From Ananas comosus (Eukaryota; Streptophyta; Magnoliopsida; Poales; Bromeliaceae), in NCBI RefSeq assembly GCF_001540865.1, contig NC_033631.1, positions 10,028,094-10,092,093 on the forward strand: a DNA stretch of 64,000 nucleotides, written 5' to 3'. This document shows positions 11,179-23,515 of the stretch, in pieces (the stretch's first letter is position 1; every line of letters starts with the position of its first letter). Below the pieces are notes generated by a model. It searched no databases and was not told where the DNA came from. It saw only the letters and a program-made list of their open reading frames with translations. Both the position numbers and the translations under genes were made by a program.

Positions 11179-13361
11179 TAATGAATAATAAATTGATTAG
11201 TAATTAAAATTCATGCATGTAGGGACAAGTCATAGAAAAGATGGGTTTTGGTGCTTCTCTTCTTTGCTTCCTTCTAGGCTTTGTTTGCTTTGGCCAAAAA
11301 AAGCTCTTGTTTAACAATAAAAAGAAAAAAAAAGGTCTGTGTATCCCAACATGGCTTATTGTATCTAATTAGGGATAAGGGAAATTATTCAAGTGACCAT
11401 AAATGGTCCCCTACTAATAGTTCATGTTGATGTATTAATAAATTCATGTGATATTTTATATTATGTATAAATTAATTAAAAATTCGTATATTCTGTATAT
11501 CAAGTTTTTCCTCGTGTCATCATTAGAACACTATTGTCCAAGGCCTATTTTGGGTTTATCAATTTATCGACCTTGGTGAAAAACTTAAAAGCATTTTTCT
11601 TAATAATAGTAATACAATGTGCGCATGTACTATACTCAAAATATTACTAATGAGTGGTTTTTGTAAAATAAGGATTTGTTAGTGGCTTAACTTTTCAAAA
11701 ATGATATTTTTTTATCGAATTTTTCATTTGAAATGCGACTTATTAATGCACTTATTAGAGGAATCTTTTGGGTCACATGTAGTATTATTACTCAATGCAT
11801 CATAGTCCCTTATAAGAGTAACTCGTGTGACAATTTTTTAATTCTCTTTGAAGTTGGAGGAGGCATGCGCCTTTGCATGCCTATGTAATCCACTTTTAAT
11901 TTAATCTCTTGCTTGCTTGTAACCACATTAAATGTGGATTATATAAAATATGGTGAGACCAAATTAAAGCTACTCTAACTCTAGAGCCCTGATCATATTG
12001 TAGTACAAATTTTATTAGGTAGAAACAAACGTATTAAGAGAGAGTTTATATATGTTCCCAGTTTTAATGGTTTACATCATATCAACCAAATGTTTTGTTC
12101 CCTTAATGGGAGTCTCTATTTGCGGATTTGTACTCTTTGTACAGCTTACATGATAAGGAAAAAAAAAAATAAAAATCTGTTTTTTACTTTGACCAATGAT
12201 GAATTTCAAGAGGCTATTTTTGCTGCTGCATGAAGTCGAAAAGAGATTTTGAGGCCCCGATAAAGTAGATTTAATTTGAAATCTTTATATATATAATTGT
12301 TTTTATAGTTAGATAGTATTTTATGTAACCGCACTGCACCTATAATAACATTCAAATTAACTAAACGAATGGATTGATTTTAAATTTTGGTTTGAATATG
12401 CTCCGAATTCAACAAGTTGTGAGAACAAAAATTAAAAATTACAGGGGCCCAAATTAAACCCCACAACTCGAATATAAAAAACTAGGATTACAAGTTGCCG
12501 AGCTATTGGGGTACAGTGAAAACCTTCACACCCTTCATGCGCACGAATTTCAACGCCGCGTTCGGAATCCCGAGTTTGTCACTTCTCCGCATAATTATGG
12601 TTTATACGCATGCGTTTGCAAAGGAATATTATGATTAATCTAAACTCTGTATTAATTTCTACTTACCATATATATATTTTTTAATCTCTATCTTTTTGAG
12701 GCATCTAACATAAGGTTTCCTCTATCATGAACAATTTATGGTTTTGACATATAAAACCCATTATTCGTGCATAATCCAATTAGTTGACTTGAAACGCGCG
12801 AGCATCTTAACCTAAATCACTTCGAACCTGGCGTGACTCGGACCTGAAGAACCTCAGATTCAAACCTGACATTCCGAGATCAGTTGAAACTTAGACAACT
12901 TGTACTAGAGTGCTCTTAAATCTAAAATGACCCGAACCCAAACTATCCGATCGACCCGAATCTGAAAAACCTGAGACCTGTAATGATTCATATGTAAAAT
13001 GAGTCTACTATTCTCTATGCTAACTTTAAAAGATACGATTCTAAAGATCCAGGAAAGGGATCTAAAGGTAAATTTATCTTTCACTTTATCTCCAACCAAT
13101 GCTTTTATTATGTTAATTTAGGTGATTGAGTTGTATCCAGTAATGATAAATAGTATCCTCAAGTAAGGACACTGGGTAGATAATCTTTCATGTTAAAAGG
13201 CTAGCTCTCTACCGCATCGCTCTCGTAAAACTTGCACTAATCCCCAATCTTTCAATTATGGTTTATTTTCAGTCTGCGAACTTTTGAATTAGACATCTCT
13301 AAAGTACTTTCAAAGTGTATCAATTTAATTATCTTCCTTAACTTAGCTCTTAATCTCTCTC
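11179..13361. other. AT-rich intergenic DNA
   Basis: Only short frames without domain features are present. There is no convincing gene or element. Confidence 0.5.
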
Positions 13362-13379
13362 TATTATTAGATACAATTT

Positions 13380-13528
13380 TTTTTTTTGAGAGATAGGTAG
13401 CACGCTATCCGCTTCGTTTATTTTATTTAGAAATAAATTTAGCTAGAAATGTGAATCAATTAGGTTTCGAACATGGGTCTCGGGTACCAACCACCAAATT
13501 CTTTGCCACTTGCTCTAGGGATGGTCAG
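13380..13528 (-). mobile_element. tRNA-derived SINE, copy on minus strand
   Basis: Read on the minus strand it starts with a tRNA-like head holding box A (AGAGCAAGTGGCAAAG) and a box-B region (GTTCGAAACC), then the body AAATAAACGAAGCGGATAGC and an oligo-A tail. It is flanked by a perfect 18-bp target duplication, TATTATTAGATACAATTT (13362-13379 and 13529-13546). This is a clean, full-length insertion. Confidence 0.9.
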
Positions 13529-13546
13529 TATTATTAGATACAATTT

Positions 13547-14294
13547 AGAATCCTGGCCTATATATAAAGTGAAGGGTTTCTTCTAAGCTTTTGGGTTCGC
13601 CCGAGCCCTTTAACGGAGTATCAGAGCTTGGTTCACTCATACTGTGAAAAACTAGTATTTGTCATCAAAAGAGGTTTAATCTTTGGGGCTCTCTTTCATC
13701 GTTGTTTGATTGTTGTTTGATGCGGAAATGACGTACTCCGTTATTCAAACACACCAATTTTGATGATTTAGAGGCACCCAAAATTCAAAATAATTTATAA
13801 TTTTTCTCCTTGGGTGCTTTAAAATGGTAATGTGGGAGATCTAGCATCTGCAAGCTATATTTCACAAGTCACAACTAGCATATTAGTACTAGTAATTTGG
13901 CATTTTTTATTTTTGAGACGGTGATTTAGATTTGTGTAAACAAGCTAATTAATATGCTGCATTGGCATATTAAATTACTAAACAGTATTATTTTGATGTT
14001 ATGTTAACTATCGTTGACTAAATTAATTGACACTGTTAAAATAAGTTTTGCTACTGTTAGAACAAATACATAATATTTATTTATAATTGGAACTTCTTTT
14101 ATGCCCAGACACCTAATTTGGATTTTGGGCAACATGATGTAGCAATAAGACCATATGTTAACACATTCTGGGAGAAAGAGCCCCCTCTCAAATTTCAATC
14201 TTGAGAGACAAAAGGGTGAAAAGAAACATGAGTTGGGAGTTGGACCACTTGGAATTTGAACTGTTTTGGTCATATTTTCCATACCAAAGCAAAC

Positions 14295-14339
<45 letters not shown>

Positions 14340-14590
14340 ACAGAGAGAGTTTAAGAGACAGGGAGAGGAGCAGAGGCTGTTGGTTCCAGCAAGGACATGA
14401 AAATCTAGATGGACCAGATTCCTCGTTCACTGAGCCCCCAAGAGCTCTCTGGTTCAGGAGAAAATTATTCCATGAACCAAGTGTTTAAGCATAAACATCT
14501 TATACGCTGCACTTTGATAAAACTCGTATTCAGTCATCTTAAAATTAACATTTAAATTATATTAGACACTTGTGAATATTTCATAAGTTC
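13547..14590. other. Intergenic DNA with a GA microsatellite
   Basis: There is no supportable gene. The region contains the (GA)n run listed separately. Confidence 0.5.
14299..14337. repeat. (GA)n microsatellite
   Basis: About 19 GA units, followed by degenerate GA-rich sequence to about 14370. Confidence 0.9.
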
Positions 14591-14959
14591 TTGAACAATC
14601 CGACCCCACCCGCTAACAATAATAATTCGTTGGGCCAAACCATAGCCCCAAAATGCTGAAACTCAATTATTATTACTAGTGTGCATGCCTCATATATTCT
14701 AATCAGAATCAGTTTTATTATTGGGATAAATCCGTTGATATAGCACTTTGTGCCACATAGTATTTAGCTCTCACACTTTCGGCTGATATTCGGCTCTGAT
14801 ACCAATTGTAACGACCCAACTCGCTAACAACAATAACTCATCGAGTCCAAACGATCGGCCCAAAATACTTAAGGTCAGTTAATATTACTAGCATATAGGC
14901 CTCATATATCCTAATCAGAATCAGTTTTCCATTAGATGTGGAACTATTGGATCGTTACA
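14591..14959 (-). mobile_element. Miniature LTR retrotransposon (TRIM)
   Basis: Two related terminal repeats flank a short non-coding middle. The better one (14807-14959, 153 bp) begins TGTAACGACCCA and ends GATCGTTACA, giving the TG...CA inverted ends of an LTR. Beside it, on the minus strand, lies TGGTATCAGAGCC (14792-14804 reversed), the usual plant primer-binding site for initiator-Met tRNA. The left LTR (about 14591-14740) is decayed at its inner end. Flanks AGTTC and AGTTT look like a diverged 5-bp target duplication. There is no gag or pol, so it would need proteins supplied by another element. Confidence 0.75.
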
Positions 14960-15713
14960 AGTTTAGATCTAATAGACTTAGGTTTTGAGATTGGATGTGT
15001 TTCATTAGATTCATCATATTCTAACATTCAAAATACATATCGAATCATTGACGCTAATTATATATAACTAATTCATTTAAAGTGTACAAACACAACGTCT
15101 ACGGGTCTTAATTGTGATTCGGTCCAACCCAACCTCCCCCTATTTCGAACATGACTCCGCCTCCTCCTGTCACATGGCAAAATATTTGTCCCTTTAAGCC
15201 AATACAATAATATATAATTTATTATAAAAAAAAAATTAGATGCAGTTCATGAAATGTATGTTTCACACAGGGTACAGGGAAACAGTTGCCTCTCCAGTGC
15301 AGGCCTAGGATTGATGCTCCCACTGTCATATTCTGAGCCTGGGTTATTGCAGGGGCGAAGATAAGATAAAATCAAATTAGGGCGACTGTTTGCAGCTTTT
15401 GTGTATTGGCCCATCATTTTATTATAATTATCATTATCGTTATTTAGCAGTGGTATATGATAAGCATGTACGATTCTTATCGTGTAGTAGGATTATGGAG
15501 GCACGAGAATCAATAAAGGGAGACCCTGGGTTCTAATATTCCTGCAGGATCTGGGCCAGTGAGATGGGCTGATGAGCCTGATGTAACGTGGAGTTATGAG
15601 CATTTATATTTCTAAAAGTTTGTGTTACTGTAATTAATGTAGTTTTTTTTTTTTTTTTTTTAAATTCACTTTGCAGTTCTCAACTAAGCATAACTCATTA
15701 GTTAATTGCAACA
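14960..15713. other. AT-rich intergenic DNA
   Basis: No gene was recognised. A poly-T run lies at about 15642-15661. Confidence 0.5.
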
Positions 15714-16520
15714 AAAGTTTTTTGTATTTAGCCCACTGACAAATTTTTATTTTTAAAATAGTTCTGTCAAAATTTAATTTGCAAAAATGGCGCTAGGTCT
15801 GCCACGCAGGCGCCACGTCAACGCCACACAAGCTGGGCTGGGGAGCCGTAGTTAAGTTAAACACGGTGAACCATTCACCGTGTCCATTCACCGCGTCTAA
15901 ACAAGGTGAATGGTTCACCGTGTTTAGTACGTATTTTTTGTATATTGAAAAGAGAAATAGAGAATTTGTATTCCTTTTCTTCTCTTTTTCAAAAATCCGA
16001 ACCCGAACTCGAAAATCAAATTAAAATCTAAATCCAGATCCGAACTCGACGGATTTTAAAAATTCATACCCATATCCATATCCGATCAAAAACTCGAAAC
16101 CCGAAGCTGAATCCAGCGGTTTTAAAAATCTATACCGTAAGATCTAAAAAATAAAAATTATTAAATATTTTATATATTGTATAAATAAATAAAAATAAAT
16201 TATATATATATGTATATATATAATTTATTCGGGTTTGGATTCGGATAATATTTCGGATATCCATACCTATTGACATCCCTACTCCCTATTTCTCTTTTCA
16301 ATATACAAAAAATATGTACTAAACATAATGAACCATTCACCGTGTTTGAACACGGTAAATGGTTCACCGTGTTCAACTTAACACACGAGCTCCGGTCTTT
16401 TTCGCGTGGCGCTCACGTGGCGCCTGCGTGGCAGGCCCAGAATTATTTGTACAAATTAAATTTTGACATGGCTAATTTTAAAATAAAAATTTGTCAGGGG
16501 GCTAAATACAAAAAAAGCCC
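15714..16520. mobile_element. Mutator-like foldback MITE, copy 2
   Basis: Same family as 9180-9878, sharing the ends TTTTTTGTATTTAGCCC and GGCTAAATACAAAAAAAGCCC, the GCCACGCAGGCGCCACGT block and the AACACGGTGAACCATTCACC palindromes. It is about 810 bp. The arms are roughly 15714-15965 and 16287-16520, separated by an interior partly absent from copy 1. No target duplication could be recognised, so it is probably the older insertion. Confidence 0.75.
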
Positions 16521-16682
16521 GATCCTAAACAAATTGCTTTTGCTCTCATCTTTTAGCTAGGAGAGAATGCGTGGGGTAAGCGTCTATCTAATTATGCTTC
16601 TAATTTTGTTTTCAACAAGCGTTTATCTAATTATACTCCTAATTTTGTTTTCAGCTACAGTCATTACCTTTCCACCCAAGGA

Positions 16683-16978
16683 GGCCTATTATGATAAATG
16701 ATCAGACGAAAGATAAACTACTCCCAAGAAAAAACTAAGAATTAAAAGTTACATAAAAATAACAAAAATAGAGATTTGTTTAAAATCATCTAAAAATTAG
16801 GGGCATGTATGAACCATAATCGGTGCGACCTACTACGATAAATGATCAGACAAAAAATAAACATCTCCTAAAAAAAAACTAAGAATTAAAAATTACATAA
16901 AACTAACAAAAATAGAGATTCTTTTTTAAATCATCTAAAAATTAGGGGCATGTACGAACCGTAATCGATGAGACCTAC
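16683..16978. repeat. Tandem duplication of about 144 bp
   Basis: A unit starting GGCCTATTATGATAAATGATC at 16683 recurs at 16827 (GACCTACTACGATAAATGATC), and the start of a third unit is seen at 16972. Just upstream, a unit of about 45 bp containing ATCTAATTAT and CTAATTTTGTTTTCA is also duplicated (about 16578-16655). Confidence 0.8.
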
Positions 16979-17502
16979 TATGCACAAAGACACGTAAAAT
17001 AAGATGTTTGGTGATGCAGTGTGCATTAGATTTCCTACGATGTCACATTTAAACTAGATTGAAACTTCATTATTGATCAAATTTTATACTGTAACTATTA
17101 ATGAATATTCCAAACAATAATGAAAAGAATTGGGAAAGGATTTAACTCGCAAAATACACTAAACTTATTAGCAGCAGTACATAGTTTTAGGAAGAAAGAC
17201 ATTCATTAACTAATATTACAAATTTCACAGAGAAATGCTTGCGATAAACTTTCAGAAAGAATGCCAAGTAAGTGATTCTTGGGTTCGTTCCCCAATCAAA
17301 TGAATACACTAAATTCTGAAGAATTTGGATAAATTACAGTAAAAGGCGAAGAACAATAAGCTACAAGGTTCAGTTTGTTTTATCAAACTGAGTTTATAAA
17401 AAGGTGAAAAATGTAACACACATTAAAATGATATAGGAAAAGAAGAAAAAAAAAAGAAGATGGGATTCACTTCTTCTCTGCATCCTTTCCTAGCTGGTCT
17501 CA
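16979..17502. other. 3' flank of the kinesin gene
   Basis: This AT-rich region lies downstream of the kinesin stop codon on the minus strand and presumably includes its 3' UTR. No other feature was seen. Confidence 0.4.
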
Positions 17503-20500
17503 CTACTTCGATGCTTCAGCTCTCTGACGAGCGAATCCCGGCTGAAATAAAGTGATTTGCAATGTGAGGCCCCAACAAGAACACAAACCAGAAAGAATCA
17601 TATGCAAGCTGCATCAGTAGGAGAACACTCACATACTACTAAAAAGATTTAGGTAAGGGGGATCGGCTAAAGCATCATTTAGAGCCTCCACAAACTCCAG
17701 TTTGCATAACAATTTTAATACCGCAATCAATGCACCATAAACCCCTTGAACTATCATGCTTTTTATAGATGGCCACCCAAACTTCAGAATTTAAAAGGAG
17801 GAAGAAAAAATATTACCTGAAAAATCATGGCCAAGTAAATGAACCATGTCAACTTAACTCCAGTTTCTCTTAAATTCGTCATAAAACTAAATGATTTAAA
17901 CACTGTTATACTCAGTTAGGCATTCAAAAGAAGAGCAGTAAGAATTGAACTTCTAAAGTCACACGATAGTCACGTGCTGATGGCCATTAAAGAAAGTTAG
18001 GAAATGGTTGATAGTCTTATGTTCATGAAGATTTTTCCAACTGTCGAAAGTTTGGGATGCCAATTGTAAAAGTGGCGATAGTACAAGTAGAGTAGGCGCA
18101 TTTTTCTTATGATAGTTATGCATATATTCATGAAATTAATGAATATATTACCAAACTGTATGCCCAGCATTATCCAATACACCAAAAGTTCATGTATAAA
18201 TCATGAGAAATTTGTACCTGAAGTAGCATTGATGGAGCCCGCGGAGTCTCTGCAGTAACATGGCTTCGAGTCTTCCTCCCATTGATCGCCAGAGCTGAGG
18301 GGCTATTACCAGTTGTGATATCCCAGAAGCTGCGCTTCTTCACAGTTGGAACAGGAGAAAGAAATCGGTGGCCAGGACTCTTGAGCTCTCCTTTTGCCAT
18401 TTCATCTCTCTCGCCCTTTCGCAAGCTCGCCCTTGTGATAATTCTTTCCCCTCCTTCCTTAGGCTTTAAACTCTTCTTATTGATCAACTCGCGAATGAAC
18501 TCATCCTTCTGCTTAAGCTGTAGTATGTGTTCCTTCTTCATCTTCTCTATCTCAGTCTCCAAAGCTTTAACTTTCTTTTGAAGCTCGCAAACAAATGCAT
18601 CGTTGTTGGCGGGCTTTCTCCTGGATTCGGGGGTGTGGAAGCAATTTCCAGCTAAGATATTGCACTTTGGTTTTCGTTGGATCGAACATGGAGGAGAGAG
18701 AAGAGGTGAGGGGGCAGCAGGGGGTGCTGGCGAGGAGTTTGCAGCCAGTGATTGTGCTTGAACTGTTAGTAGCTTTTGTTGGTTCCGCACTAACTGCTGT
18801 CTCAGCTCGCTGTTCTCCTTCTGCAACTCTAATACTAGTTTAGCCTGATCAGTCTCCGATTCCGGCATTTTAATTGCCTCCTCATTTGCCCCACATGCCT
18901 GGGAAAAATATGGCTTGAGTTCAGTTAGCTGTTAATTTAGCAAAAGCGAGATATCAGATGGCCAAGAATCTATCCTTTCCTTATGAAATACTGGATGCCA
19001 TGGAGAGAAACTATCAATCATAAGGGACTATTTGGATGTTAGAACAAACTATCAGAATATATTAACTTGTGCTGCATGGGGATCTTCAGGCGTGATATTA
19101 CAATGCAAGGGTTTGATTTTTAGCTATCATGAAATCAATAAATTCTGAACTTTTGGGATAGTCAATTCCGCATAAAAGGTCATTAATCATATTCAGAGAA
19201 CAAATATTTAGAGGCCATATGCACTATCTAGTCGTCGACATCTTTTCATACTCCCCATAATTTATATTACCATATTATGCCCCTTATGTGAACAAAAGAA
19301 GGTGCGGAAAAACATATTTATACCTGCAAAGAAACATATTTATACCGGAAAAGAAACCCTAAAGTTTTAACAAGCACTAACACATCTAGACGGATGCAAA
19401 CCTTAGTTCGTATCTCCTTGGCACGATCAGCCCAGTGGAGAGTGTTCTGTGTCTCACCAAATGAGAGACTGCAGGGACTAATATTAGCAATCATGACGGT
19501 ATTACATGGCCCTCCAAGTGAATCCTTCAAAAGTTGGGTCAGCTTTGAATTCCGATAAGGTATGTGCTTCTTTCCCTCCACAAGAGCATTGATACAGCTG
19601 CTGAGTGCAAGAAGGGAGCGATTAATATTCGCTCCTTCAAGGGATCTCTGAGTTCTTTGATCAGTTGCTAGGGCTCTCTCTGAGCCAGCAAGATCAATTA
19701 GCGAGAGTTTTCCCGCTCGGGTAACAACGTTGCCTGATTGTCTGACTTTATATTCTGCAACAACCTACATTGCGTAACAAGTTGATGGATCAAATAAATA
19801 AATACTTAGAAGAGTTTGGAGAGAAAGGGTCAAATTAAAACATGCACCTGCAGTATTGCATGAGAGCGGGAAGAGGTCTCATTCACTCGAGTTGGTTCAG
19901 TTGTTCTGTTCTGATTACCTTGTTGAAGCAATTTCATCACCTGTTACGGATATAACAAGAAAAGCAATCTGTAAGTTCTTGCCCTATAAAACAACAACAG
20001 ATAAATAATAAAACAGCGCTGTAGAACCGTAGTTACTTCATCTGTTGAGTAAGCTCTGTACTGGGTGAGCCCCGCAGCGACAATTCCCTGAAAAAGTTGA
20101 CAAAAAACGATTTTCTTTTACTTCATGAGTTTACATAATCTAAGGTGGACAGTATAATACTCTAATCAAATGCTTAAAAAAAAAAAAAAAATCTTCCCGT
20201 AAAATCTATACGATGTAATGCATCAACAAATGGCAAATTGCTTGCGGTCTATTTATTTATATGGTTTAGCAGAAACCAAAATTAACAGAAGGAACAGGAA
20301 AGTCCATTGGCCACTGCATTCAACTGTACAAAATTTGAGTTTAAACATATAAAAGTAAACGCCTAAGCCGACGAACCTGTTTGTCTTCTCGGAGGACAAG
20401 AGGTCTTCCAGGGGACAACAGATCTCTTACAGTCTCATTGTAGACCTCTAGATAAGAAAGTTGAACAGAGTGGTTGCCGTCGTAACTCCTCTGCCTAATC

Positions 20501-21729
20501 TTAAAGAACAGGTCCTTTATGGCCAGCACCATTACTCCGGGGTTCTCCATCGTCCCCAGCATTGTGTACGTTTTCCCCGCTCCCGTCGCCCCGTAGCAGA
20601 AAACCGACCCATTTCTTCCTTGAAGAACACCCTCAACGAGATCCGCTGTTCTGCATAGAGTAACACAAACACATGTCGAGCTAATGATATAAGGGCGCTT
20701 TAAAGAAGAAAAAAATAGTGAGAATTAAAATAAGTTCAGCTAAACGCACTGATGAAGCTCAAAATGCAGTTATATTTACTTTTAGGCATTTCTACAAACA
20801 GCTCGGGAGTATTCTTAGCAGTCACCAGGAAGAAAGGAAGTGAGGGATGATTACGTGGTGGCGTAGACTTCTTGTTGCGTGGTCGAATCGGGGAACGAGG
20901 CGTCGAAGGAGAAGTGGCGGCCGCGGACCCTCTTGAGGCGGAGGTAGTCGGTCTCCGACGCGAACTCCGTCAAGTACACGTCTTTCTTGTTCACGATCCT
21001 TACGCAGCTCCTCGACCCCCCATCCTTCTCCTTCTTCGACATCGGCCGCAATCTCACATACACCATAATCCTACTACTCCCTCCCCCAATCTCCCCATTC
21101 TCCATCGCCGCATTAGCAGTAGCGGCGGTGGCAGTAGCATTCTTGGTCCGAGTGACCCTGCCCTCCGATTGCGTGCCCAAACCCCCCATGGAGAGCTTCC
21201 GAGCGACCGTAGTCGGCGGCGGCGGCGGCGGCGGCTTCTTGGGGCAAGAGTACACGGCGATGCGGGGGTTCTCCTTGGCGGCGCCGCCTCTCGGGAAAAC
21301 CACGTGATGATTCGTCCTCGCCGCCGCCTTCGACGGGCTCGGCAACACGATGATGTTCTCCTTCATCGGCAAATCTAGAGCTTCCGCTTCTTCTTCTTCT
21401 TCTTCTTCTTCTTCTTCTTCTTCTTCTACTTGGGAATTCTCTTCATTCTTCTTGCGGTTGGATTCGGTGAGCTCGACGATCGGGCGGTGGGCGGCGGGAG
21501 CCAGAGCATCGGGCCGCTTCGAGGGGTCGTGGGACGAGGCCAAGTGCTGCTTATGCTGCTCGTAGAAGAGGGTGAGGGCCCGCATCTTCTCCTTGAGGCC
21601 ATGGTGAGGGTTCCGGAGAATCGCCGTGGCGTGGACCGGGTTCGAGGAAGCTTCTTGGCCCAGCGAGGACGGCGGAGGCGGCCGGTCGTTGCGATCGGCC
21701 GAGACCTGCGATCGGGTCGAGACCGGCAT
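17503..21729 (-). CDS. Kinesin-8 motor protein (KIN-8A type)
   Basis: This is a microtubule motor gene. GT-AG splicing gives seven exons read on the minus strand: 21729-20855, 20650-20377, 20087-20037, 19940-19848, 19764-19402, 18898-18218 and 17541-17503. All junctions keep frame, giving about 791 residues. The start MPVSTRSQ matches Arabidopsis KIN-8A as I remember it. Residues 1-217 are a disordered extension with a run of about 14 Glu. The motor starts at [10 protein letters not shown] (about 220), with P-loop GATGAGKT (312-319), switch I NETSSRSH (420-427), switch II DLAGSER (455-461) and [16 protein letters not shown] in the next exon stretch. Two predicted coiled-coil stretches follow in exon 6 ([16 protein letters not shown] and [20 protein letters not shown]). 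Kinesin-8 motors act on microtubule plus ends; the function here is inferred from the family. The kinesin-8 assignment is strong and subtype 8A rather than 8B is likely. Confidence 0.93.
21387..21427. repeat. (CTT)n microsatellite inside kinesin exon 1
   Basis: About 13 CTT units encode, on the minus strand, a run of about 14 glutamates in the N-terminal extension of the kinesin. Length variation would change the protein without a frameshift. Confidence 0.9.
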
Positions 21730-21925
21730 GTTCGGAAGAAACTGGGGAAAGCCAATCTTATTCTGGCATGGAAAATGGAGATTGTTCTTGCAGCAGAAGC
21801 AGAAGCAGAAGCTGGGAGAGGAGGGGGGGAAGGATTTGGGAAGATCTTGGAGGAGCAATCTAAGGCGTTGGATGGGGAGGGAATGGACGGCTAGGAAGGA
21901 CCAGGGACTGAGATTACTGGATCGT

Positions 21926-21964
21926 GTAACGGTCCGAAGAGAGCTTGTCAGGGCCTAACGGTCG
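21926..21964. promoter_or_regulatory. Two AACGG motifs resembling MSA mitotic elements
   Basis: GTAACGGTCC (21926-21934) and CCTAACGGTCG (21954-21964) lie about 200-235 bp upstream of the kinesin start codon. The second matches the M-specific-activator consensus (Y)C(Y)AACGG(YY)A except at the last base. Three-repeat MYB factors bind such sites in plant G2/M genes. The core is on the strand opposite to transcription. This is a motif match only. Confidence 0.45.
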
Positions 21965-22410
21965 GCAAAATTTGAAAAATTTTGCCTCTCTCTTTAAATT
22001 ATTATTATTAGTTAAAAAATCAGGGTCGTGAAAAAGGCACTGATTAATTGAAGGGAGCAAGTGAGTCCTCTGAGTCCTCATCCTCTTGGCTTTTAGGCTC
22101 GGGCTACTGGGCCGAGGCTAACTCTATGGGCTTAACATATTAATTTCGTTAAATTGGTGTTGTAAAGCATGGTGCCATTTTAGTAGTACTTTCAGAAACA
22201 TTACTACATATTTTCTTTTTCTGGAATTACCCTCACCTGTTTAATTGTTTGGAGAACAATAGTTATTTCACATTTTTTACAGATGCAAAGATATGCATGT
22301 TATACTTCTTCTTTTCCATTGAGATCTAATTATTAACTGAATAATGATTAAAGAATCAATATGATAAAAAGCACATTCAAAAACATTTTTTTTTACGAGA
22401 GCCTGGTAAA
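21965..22410. other. Intergenic DNA upstream of the kinesin gene
   Basis: AT-rich with no gene. It lies between the kinesin promoter and a LINE fragment. Confidence 0.5.
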
Positions 22411-23190
22411 TTTTTTTTTTGAGAAATAGATAGCAAGCTACCTGTTTTATTCATTAAGTAAAATAAATTAGGCATATATGATGGAAGCAACTAGGGCCTC
22501 CTAACCGCGCCGACGAAACAAAAAACTGAAAAAACAGAAAATGCCAAAAGCAAATCCAACGGAAAACGAAAAAATGAACATAACCTAATTAAAAGAGGAA
22601 ATTAGAGGGAAACAAAGGTAAAACACGGATTCAGGTAACGTCGGTCCAGTCCTTGATCAGAGCCGCGACACGTTCGATAGCCCGGTAGGCGTTGGAAGAC
22701 CCATTGCGAAATATGATTCTATTTCTCTCCGTCCAAACGACCCACCAGATTGCTGCCAACTGGGTCATACTATTCGATCGCAATGTGATGTTATAGATGT
22801 CGGATATCCGTGTCCATAACCACCGAACATCCCCCACGTTTGACTCGGCCGCCACTGAAGCTCTAGCATGGATTCGGAGATATCTGACGAAGATACATTC
22901 CTCGAACAGGTGGTCGCAGGTTTCAGGTAGTGACTCACACAACATACACTGCGGGTCCACCAGACTCCCTCGGCGAATCAATCTGTCTACTATTAGTAAT
23001 CTCTTTTGCAATAGGATCCAAATGAAGAATGTTTGCTTGAGCGGAATTTTTAACCCCCAAAGGTGATCGTATAAAGGATCAATCTGACCTTAGTCAGTGA
23101 CGAAATCATAAAGGGATTTAACAGTAAAATTTTGATTGTCGGTCCATCGTCACCTAAGTTTATCATTTGTGCCCGACAGACTATACCGGT
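22411..23190 (-). pseudogene. 5'-truncated LINE: ORF2 C-terminus and 3' end
   Basis: Read on the minus strand, the sequence encodes the zinc-binding tail (zf-RVT) of a plant LINE reverse transcriptase. Visible pieces are YSLSGTNDKL, LWGLKIPLKQTFFIWILLQKR, the Cys/His cluster CMLCESLPETCDHLFEEC and QLAAIWWVVWTERN. The frame is broken by at least two nonsense codons (TGA near 23155, TAA near 23090), so it is dead. The 3' UTR ends with GGTAGCTTGCTATC and TTCTCAAAA plus oligo-A (T run at 22411-22420). The reverse transcriptase and endonuclease domains are absent, as expected for 5' truncation. Confidence 0.85.
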
Positions 23191-23209
23191 TGGGGGGGGG
23201 GTAAAATTT

Positions 23210-23515
23210 CATCAGAGAACTCCCAGTGATACCTCATCGAGGCACTGTCATATGTTAATTTTATACTATATCAGTTTTTTATTTATCTAAGAACTTGTTG
23301 AGTATTTTTTAATACTAAAATTTTAGAAAGAGAATTTAAATCTTTGAACGGAGATAAAAACTCATCAGAGAACTCCCAGTGATACCTCATCGAGGCACTG
23401 TCATATGTTAATTTTATACTATATCAGTTTTTTATTTATCTAAGAACTTGTTGAGTATTTTTTAATACTAAAATTTTAGAAAGAGAATTACAATCTTTGA
23501 ACGGAGATAAAAACT
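23210..23515. repeat. Near-perfect 153-bp tandem duplication
   Basis: Unit 1 (23210-23362) and unit 2 (23363-23515) both start CATCAGAGAACTCCCAGTGA and end GAACGGAGATAAAAACT. I noticed only a two-base difference (ATTTAAATC versus ATTACAATC), so the duplication is recent or homogenised. Confidence 0.92.
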
